Positions 30,384 through 34,224 of a stretch of DNA of 34,224 nucleotides are shown piece by piece (position 1 is the first letter of the stretch; each line of letters begins with the position of its first letter). The position numbers and the translations under genes were made by a program. The notes under the pieces are model-generated. The model did not search any database. It saw only the letters and a list, made by a program, of their open reading frames with translations, and was not told the origin of the DNA. The DNA lies in IMG/VR virus record IMGVR_UViG_3300021433_000013, positions 1 to 34,224 of that record; one strand, written 5' to 3'. This DNA comes from a virus.

Positions 30384-30561
30384 CTAATGCCTCCGTGACA
30401 GGACTGGCTGGAGCAACTTCATTAGAAATCTTGGTGGCTAAATCCAAAAGATATTTAGCTTCCTCTAAGTGACCACTTAACTTAATTGCATTTTGTTGCA
30501 ATGCGGTTTCAATTTCTTTTACTCGTGTTTCTAAATTTTGGATAAAAGTGGTAACTGACAT
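30298..30561 (-). CDS. Small coiled-coil protein upstream of the endolysin
   Basis: The 87-residue product has an N-terminal coiled coil (MSVTTFIQNLETRVKEIETA, then ALQQNAIKLSGHLEEAKYLL) and an Ala/Val/Pro-rich C-terminal tail. GGAG precedes the ATG by 8 bases. Its end overlaps the endolysin start. I recognise no holin: it has no transmembrane helix. Lysis partner or virion protein are both possible. Confidence 0.6.
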   Translation of the reverse strand: MSVTTFIQNLETRVKEIETALQQNAIKLSGHLEEAKYLLDLATKISNEVAPASPVTEALDAVDAVASTVESATQASAPAPAADVQQS

Positions 30562-30578
30562 TTAAAAATCTCCGTATC

Positions 30579-30605
30579 AAAATAAAAGGCCCACCGAAGC
30601 GGGCC
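30579..30605 (-). terminator. Strong Rho-independent terminator with UUCG loop
   Basis: On the minus strand GGCCCGC, TTCG and GTGGGCC form a 7-base-pair stem closed by a UUCG tetraloop, followed by TTTTATTTT. It ends the transcript of the structural gene that stops at 30613. The lysis genes below must then have their own promoter or depend on antitermination or readthrough. Confidence 0.88.
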
Positions 30606-30612
30606 AACTCAA

Positions 30613-31494
30613 TTAAGCAGGCGTAACGACGCGGTACTTAATATATAAGTTAACAGTAGAGTCACCTGTTGTAAATGCTGCTGAAGCATTTGACAAGTAA
30701 ACTGCTGTATTAAGAGCAGCACTTGAAGCAACGTCCAACAATCCAGCACTACCAGCGTTTGATAAGAAACTGCTAGCAGCAACTGCGTTTAATGTAGCAG
30801 CAGCCAATGTGCCAGAAGCAGCAGGACCTGCGCCATGTACAGAGTTACCATACTGAGCAGCAATCGCGCCACCAGCTGCGTATTGAGTTGTGCCATAAGC
30901 AATATCCCAAAGGATGCTGTCGATCAAAATCAACTTACCAGAACCAGGAGCAGCTAACAATTGTACTGGAGTAGCGTACATACCGTTTACTTGAGCCGCA
31001 GTTAAAGCAACAGTGGCAGTCGCAGCAACATCAAGAGCGATATTTGCATAATCAACAGTATGAGAAGCAATCTTAGTACCAGTCACAGCACCAGCAGCGA
31101 TTGTTAACGCACCAGCATTGCTAATAGTAGCATCGCCAGACATTGCAACGCCTGTTGCGATATTTGAAGCATTACCAACAAATATATCACCGCTTGGCAG
31201 TGTATTAGATAAGTTGCCGTTATCAGCTAAAGCTACGAAAGCATCAGTTGATACGTCGTAAGTAAAGAAACCAATTTGGTCGGTCGCATAGAATATTAAG
31301 CAAAGGTCAGTGATATTGCCATTTGCATCATATGCCCATTCCCAAGGACCAGCATTGATTGCTTGTAAATTTGCTGATTGAGTTCCTAAGAAATAACCAG
31401 TGGTTGTGATTACAGTTAAGTCATCACCAGTGTAAATTCGAACGATTGCTGGATTGACACCATAATCGCGAACCATATTGCTAATTCCGCTCAT
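30613..31494 (-). CDS. Structural protein, fibre- or decoration-like
   Basis: The 293-residue protein has an N-terminal domain (about 1-95) and a region typical of phage fibres (LPSGDIFVGNASNIATGVAM, SGDATISNAGALTIAAGAVT). It ends in a beta-rich Ala/Ser/Thr domain. The SGD and AGAVT type repeats form beta structures in fibres. Its ATG shares bases with the preceding stop. The ending terminator suggests high expression. It may be a tail or head-surface protein. Confidence 0.6.
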   Translation of the reverse strand: MSGISNMVRDYGVNPAIVRIYTGDDLTVITTTGYFLGTQSANLQAINAGPWEWAYDANGNITDLCLIFYATDQIGFFTYDVSTDAFVALADNGNLSNTLPSGDIFVGNASNIATGVAMSGDATISNAGALTIAAGAVTGTKIASHTVDYANIALDVAATATVALTAAQVNGMYATPVQLLAAPGSGKLILIDSILWDIAYGTTQYAAGGAIAAQYGNSVHGAGPAASGTLAAATLNAVAASSFLSNAGSAGLLDVASSAALNTAVYLSNASAAFTTGDSTVNLYIKYRVVTPA

Positions 31495-31730
31495 TTTTCA
31501 CCTCGTTGAGTATAATCCGATTTATTTTTCATAACCCGATCATTATGCTGAACGGGTGAACCCTTGAACTCACCTTTTTCTATTTCTTTTATATTATCAT
31601 ATGCTGACCGACGCATGTACAGAGGCAAGTCTTTCTTCTCAGCTAAGCTGAAAGCCTCTTTTACAGGTTTGCGTCCAAAGCTATCAGCAAATGATCCTGA
31701 ACCTGATATTGGATCACCTTTCTTAGCCAT
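31491..31730 (-). CDS. Small basic hypothetical protein
   Basis: The 79-residue product begins MAKKGDPISGSGSFADSFGR and is rich in Lys, Ser and Asp. It follows the 55-residue gene by 2 bases, with GGGG upstream. It belongs to the cluster of lysine-rich mini-genes between fibre and structural genes. No domain is recognised. Confidence 0.6.
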   Translation of the reverse strand: MAKKGDPISGSGSFADSFGRKPVKEAFSLAEKKDLPLYMRRSAYDNIKEIEKGEFKGSPVQHNDRVMKNKSDYTQRGEK

Positions 31731-31732
31731 GA

Positions 31733-31900
31733 TTATCCCCGCCCATGTTTGCCGTGTGTACGTTCGGACCTAGTTTTACGATATTCATCGTAAGCAATAG
31801 CAACCGCTTGTTTAGGCGCCTTATTACCCATATGCATTTCGGTCTCAATGTTTTGTTTAAAGCCTTTGCTGCCAGGCTTAGCATTTTTGATGAGTGGCAT
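31733..31900 (-). CDS. Small conserved Lys-rich phage protein (PLIKNAKPGSKGF type)
   Basis: The 55-residue product (MPLIKNAKPGSKGFKQNIET, KQAVAIAYDEYRKTRSERTH) matches a recurrent style of tiny phage proteins with PLIK...F..N...E......P.KQAVAIAY. I chose this frame over an overlapping 65-codon frame at 31723-31920 because of this pattern and an AGGTG signal. Its function is unknown. Confidence 0.75.
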   Translation of the reverse strand: MPLIKNAKPGSKGFKQNIETEMHMGNKAPKQAVAIAYDEYRKTRSERTHGKHGRG

Positions 31901-31907
31901 AGGTCAC

Positions 31908-32021
31908 CTATTTCATACAATCTTTTTTGACTTTCTTCTTCAACATTTTCATGTCTTCCTTCTTATCCATATGCTTTTTCTCTTTCTTAACTTCTTTCTT
32001 CATTTTCATTTCTTTAGCCAT
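31908..32021 (-). CDS. Very Lys-rich mini-protein, 37 residues
   Basis: The ORF begins at ATG 32021 after AGGGG. The product is about half Lys (MAKEMKMKKEVKKEKKHMDK) plus Met and Glu. The HNH gene ends over its ribosome-binding site and first codons. It could neutralise DNA charge or be a nucleoid-type protein; this is speculation. Low sequence complexity weakens the call, but gene packing supports it. Confidence 0.5.
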   Translation of the reverse strand: MAKEMKMKKEVKKEKKHMDKKEDMKMLKKKVKKDCMK

Positions 32022-32511
32022 TATTATCCCCTGTTTTTATTACTCGACGACTTATATTATGCTCTTTGTTATCAAAAGATTTTATCAAATTACAATTAGC
32101 ACATAATACTTGTAGCTTACTCTGGGTATCACTTAAATGAGAACTATAATATCGATAAAGTCGGCTTCCTTTCTGTTTTCTATCTTCTTTTCCATCCCCA
32201 TGAATATGATCAAGCACTAAAGCTCTAAAGTCTTTATCAAATCCACAATTAACACATTTTCCACCAAGATAATTAATAACTTTTATTCTTTTATTCATAT
32301 CCCTAGCAAGATGTTTATCAACACAGTCTCTATTATTTCGCCAATATAACTGATTTCTCGTTAAACCTTCTACAGGCTCGTACTTTCTTCTGGCCTTATT
32401 CCTTAATATCAATCCTGGAACTTTAGCCAACCCAGCACATCTATGACCACAATACTTTCTAGTCTTCTTACCTTCAAAATCATTTCCACATGTTTGACAT
32501 TTAATAATCAT
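32014..32511 (-). CDS. HNH endonuclease with N-terminal zinc finger
   Basis: The 165-residue protein has CQTC...KYCGHRC (residues 5-25; zinc) and a Cys-flanked HNH core: CVNCGFDKDF, LVLDHIHGDGKEDR, LQVLCANCNLIK. This is a classic free-standing HNH endonuclease as found in phage genomes. It lies inside a run of Lys-rich mini-genes, with its 3' end overlapping the next start by 8 bases. It is probably a selfish homing element inserted between late genes; a packaging role is less likely because it is far from terS and terL. Confidence 0.8.
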   Translation of the reverse strand: MIIKCQTCGNDFEGKKTRKYCGHRCAGLAKVPGLILRNKARRKYEPVEGLTRNQLYWRNNRDCVDKHLARDMNKRIKVINYLGGKCVNCGFDKDFRALVLDHIHGDGKEDRKQKGSRLYRYYSSHLSDTQSKLQVLCANCNLIKSFDNKEHNISRRVIKTGDNNG

Positions 32512-32545
32512 AACCCACCGTAAATTCTTGGATTATATAGTGTCA

Positions 32546-32725
32546 CTATCCTCTATGGAAAGACGCCAAAGTTTTTGCCAATCTCGCTCGCTTCCCTTCT
32601 TTTCCAGGAGCTTTTGCTGCCTTAGCTAGCTTTTTTGCCGGAATCTTTTTACCTTCTGGTACGCCCAATTCTTTATGAAGCGCCCCAGGCTTTTTTATTG
32701 CTTTCGCAATCCATTTTTCTGCCAT
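32546..32725 (-). CDS. Small basic conserved phage protein (KPGALHKELG type)
   Basis: The 59-residue product begins MAEKWIAKAIKKPGALHKEL and continues with a KKLAKAAKAPGKEGKRARLA helix. AAGGAG precedes the ATG by 7 bases. This is a tiny phage protein style I have seen repeatedly. High Lys and Arg content fits nucleic acid binding. It is separated from the next mini-gene by the HNH endonuclease. Confidence 0.7.
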   Translation of the reverse strand: MAEKWIAKAIKKPGALHKELGVPEGKKIPAKKLAKAAKAPGKEGKRARLAKTLASFHRG

Positions 32726-32745
32726 TTGAAAGTCTCCTTAACGTA

Positions 32746-34224
32746 TTAAACTAGGTACGTGAAATTAGCATGTATTTGAATCGCTTGGCCGCTAACAAAT
32801 TGTGTTGTTCCAACTTGTGGATTTGTCCCCGTAGCAGTTACTCCATACATAGACATCGTAGTGGCACTTCCTCCAGCATACAAGAATAAGACGGTTGCTG
32901 CTGCGGGATATGAAAAACCGTAAGATATAAATGTCGCGCTTAATTCATATCCTGAAGCAGAAGTCGTAGCAATTGGCAATCCTGTAATGCTTACTTCGCC
33001 TGATGCGGTGGTAAATGTAGGGGTAGCCACGATCTGAATTTGGGCATTTACCACATTACCTACTCTGGTGTAATTGCCAGCTTGAACTGAATAGCTGACA
33101 CTTAAATCGCCTGGTGTAGTAAAGGTAAATACTGGCGTAAATGTCCCAGCAGTTACGTAATTTTCTAAGGTACTTCCACCGAAGTTAATACCATTATTAG
33201 ATACAATGGCATTCGCGAATGTGGCCACTTGACTACTATCGATCGCCAGGGCTTGAGTTGTATTACCAGTTGAGGAATTGACGGTGCTAAATGTTATTTT
33301 TCCTGGAACTTGAGTGCTTGATACAGTGCCATCTGCCAAAAATTGGATAGTAGATGACAAAAGAAATGAAGACCCCCCATCACCATAAGCTGTAAATGAT
33401 CCCAAGGTATCACCAGTCTGAACTGCCGTAAAGGTACCCACAGTTGCACTTCTGCTTTTATAAAATCGAAAATCCACTTGTTTTGTAGCATTGTTGTCGT
33501 AAGAAGCGAAACCAAGAGATAGGCCAGGAGAGCCAGTTGAATATCCTTGTATGCGTAATCCGCTGGCATTAGTAAATGCGGCACCGCTTATGAGATTTAG
33601 TATGCCTGTACCATTTGGGGAGATATTAATATTCCCATTGCTATTGGTGCTTTCAAGCGTATTTCCAGTAAGCTCTAAATTTCCAGCATTCAAAGCATTC
33701 GTAGCTGTCAGATTGTAACCCTGTAGCGTATAGTTACCAGTTATGGTTTGATTACCGCTAGGAGCTAATAGTACCGCAGTGCTCGTAGTGGCAACTGAAC
33801 TGGCAGCAATACCTGAGTCAGCAATCAGTCCTAGAGTTCCACTTGCTTCAATCAGATTTCCGTTTACTAAGGCAGATGGAGCTAACGCGAAGTTAGCTGA
33901 TGACGCACCAGGGTCTTGCAGAGTTAAAGTACTGGCTTGCCCGAACGAAGCATTCGTTATAGATATACCATAATTACCTGCGTTATTTGCAGAATTAATA
34001 ATTAATGCGCCTAAATTAGCTGTTGGTGAAAAAATATATAAAGTTGCATCTCCAGACGGCGTTGCAGATGAGCCAATCCTCATGCTATTGAATGTATTAA
34101 TAGTTCCAGAAGCAGTAAAATTTCCCGCTGATAAACTTAAATTATGTGCAGTAATTGTCTGGTCACCACTGGGAGACAACAATACAGCCCCCGTTAAATA
34201 CCCAGGAGCTTGCCATGTGGCATT
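32746..34224 (-). CDS. Tail fibre protein, C-terminal part (cut by right window edge)
   Basis: The frame is open at the right edge, so the N-terminus is missing; an in-frame TTG at 34182 is not a real start. The visible 492 residues contain repeats (LLSPSGDQTITAHNL, LLAPSGNQTITGNYTL) and a GIAASSVATTSTAV linker. A C-terminal domain follows (about 350-492) with FTFTTPGDLSVSYSVQAGNY and VSITGLPIA, a pattern I know from phage fibre tips. The fibre would recognise the host surface. It is followed by Lys-rich mini-genes. Confidence 0.75.
   Translation of the reverse strand, partial: NATWQAPGYLTGAVLLSPSGDQTITAHNLSLSAGNFTASGTINTFNSMRIGSSATPSGDATLYIFSPTANLGALIINSANNAGNYGISITNASFGQASTLTLQDPGASSANFALAPSALVNGNLIEASGTLGLIADSGIAASSVATTSTAVLLAPSGNQTITGNYTLQGYNLTATNALNAGNLELTGNTLESTNSNGNINISPNGTGILNLISGAAFTNASGLRIQGYSTGSPGLSLGFASYDNNATKQVDFRFYKSRSATVGTFTAVQTGDTLGSFTAYGDGGSSFLLSSTIQFLADGTVSSTQVPGKITFSTVNSSTGNTTQALAIDSSQVATFANAIVSNNGINFGGSTLENYVTAGTFTPVFTFTTPGDLSVSYSVQAGNYTRVGNVVNAQIQIVATPTFTTASGEVSITGLPIATTSASGYELSATFISYGFSYPAAATVLFLYAGGSATTMSMYGVTATGTNPQVGTTQFVSGQAIQIHANFTYLV

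Noticed and set aside
31723-31920. Minus-strand 65-codon frame
   Set aside because: The overlapping 55-codon frame (31733-31900) has an AGGTG signal and a recognised small phage protein pattern.
1-34224. Integrated prophage with integrase and attachment sites
   Set aside because: No integrase, excisionase, tRNA fragment, flanking host gene or matching terminal repeats were seen.

Overview
The window looks like most of the genome of a lytic-type tailed phage with P22-like (short-tailed, podovirus) morphogenesis. The host is probably a Gram-negative gammaproteobacterium. The evidence is a leftward late module in classic order: small terminase, large terminase, portal, scaffold, coat, gp4-like head completion, gp10-like DNA stabilisation, small tail proteins, ejection proteins, tail fibre. 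Lipoprotein signal peptides and a T4-type muramidase point to a Gram-negative host. The sequence is AT-rich. I see no integrase, attachment site, tRNA or CRISPR array. A Cro-like repressor is present, but no CI-type lysogeny switch is recognisable. Host assignment is inference; nothing here names a genus.

Layout. 1-17.1 kb (minus strand): late structural module, ending in a fibre gene cut by the left edge. 17.2-18.55 kb (plus): a short early operon of overlapping mini-genes that ends in a CsrA homologue. 18.53-24.03 kb (minus): a leftward early operon running from the Cro-like repressor through about nine small ORFs to a TOPRIM/VirE-type primase-helicase, an iteron-rich candidate replication origin, a cold-shock protein and a DUF6378-like protein. 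24.05-24.09 kb: divergent promoters with abutting -35 boxes and embedded operators. 24.1-29.56 kb (plus): a recombination/replication operon with Sak4-like ATPase, DUF669-like SSB, Cas4-like exonuclease and SF2 helicase. 29.55-34.2 kb (minus): VRR-NUC nuclease, endolysin, a clear intrinsic terminator, a structural protein, a set of lysine-rich mini-genes, and a fibre gene cut by the right edge.

How it works together. A Cro-like protein probably binds TTGACC half-sites in two separate promoter regions (17.13 and 24.07 kb) and so coordinates three early transcripts. Replication likely starts at 19.62-19.90 kb next to the primase-helicase, with the Sak4/SSB/exonuclease set supporting recombination. 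Two candidate CsrA sites before the Sak4 gene suggest that phage-encoded post-transcriptional control reaches this module. The late region carries a heavy load of selfish DNA: an intein in the terminase Walker A motif and three free-standing homing-type endonucleases.

Most distinctive elements: the two-armed iteron origin; phage CsrA plus its candidate target; the intein/homing-endonuclease load; an ejection protein with a possible ADP-ribosyltransferase fold; a possible antisense mini-gene with its own promoter; and several tiny lipoproteins. All functional calls come from reading the sequence and recalling families; no database search was run.
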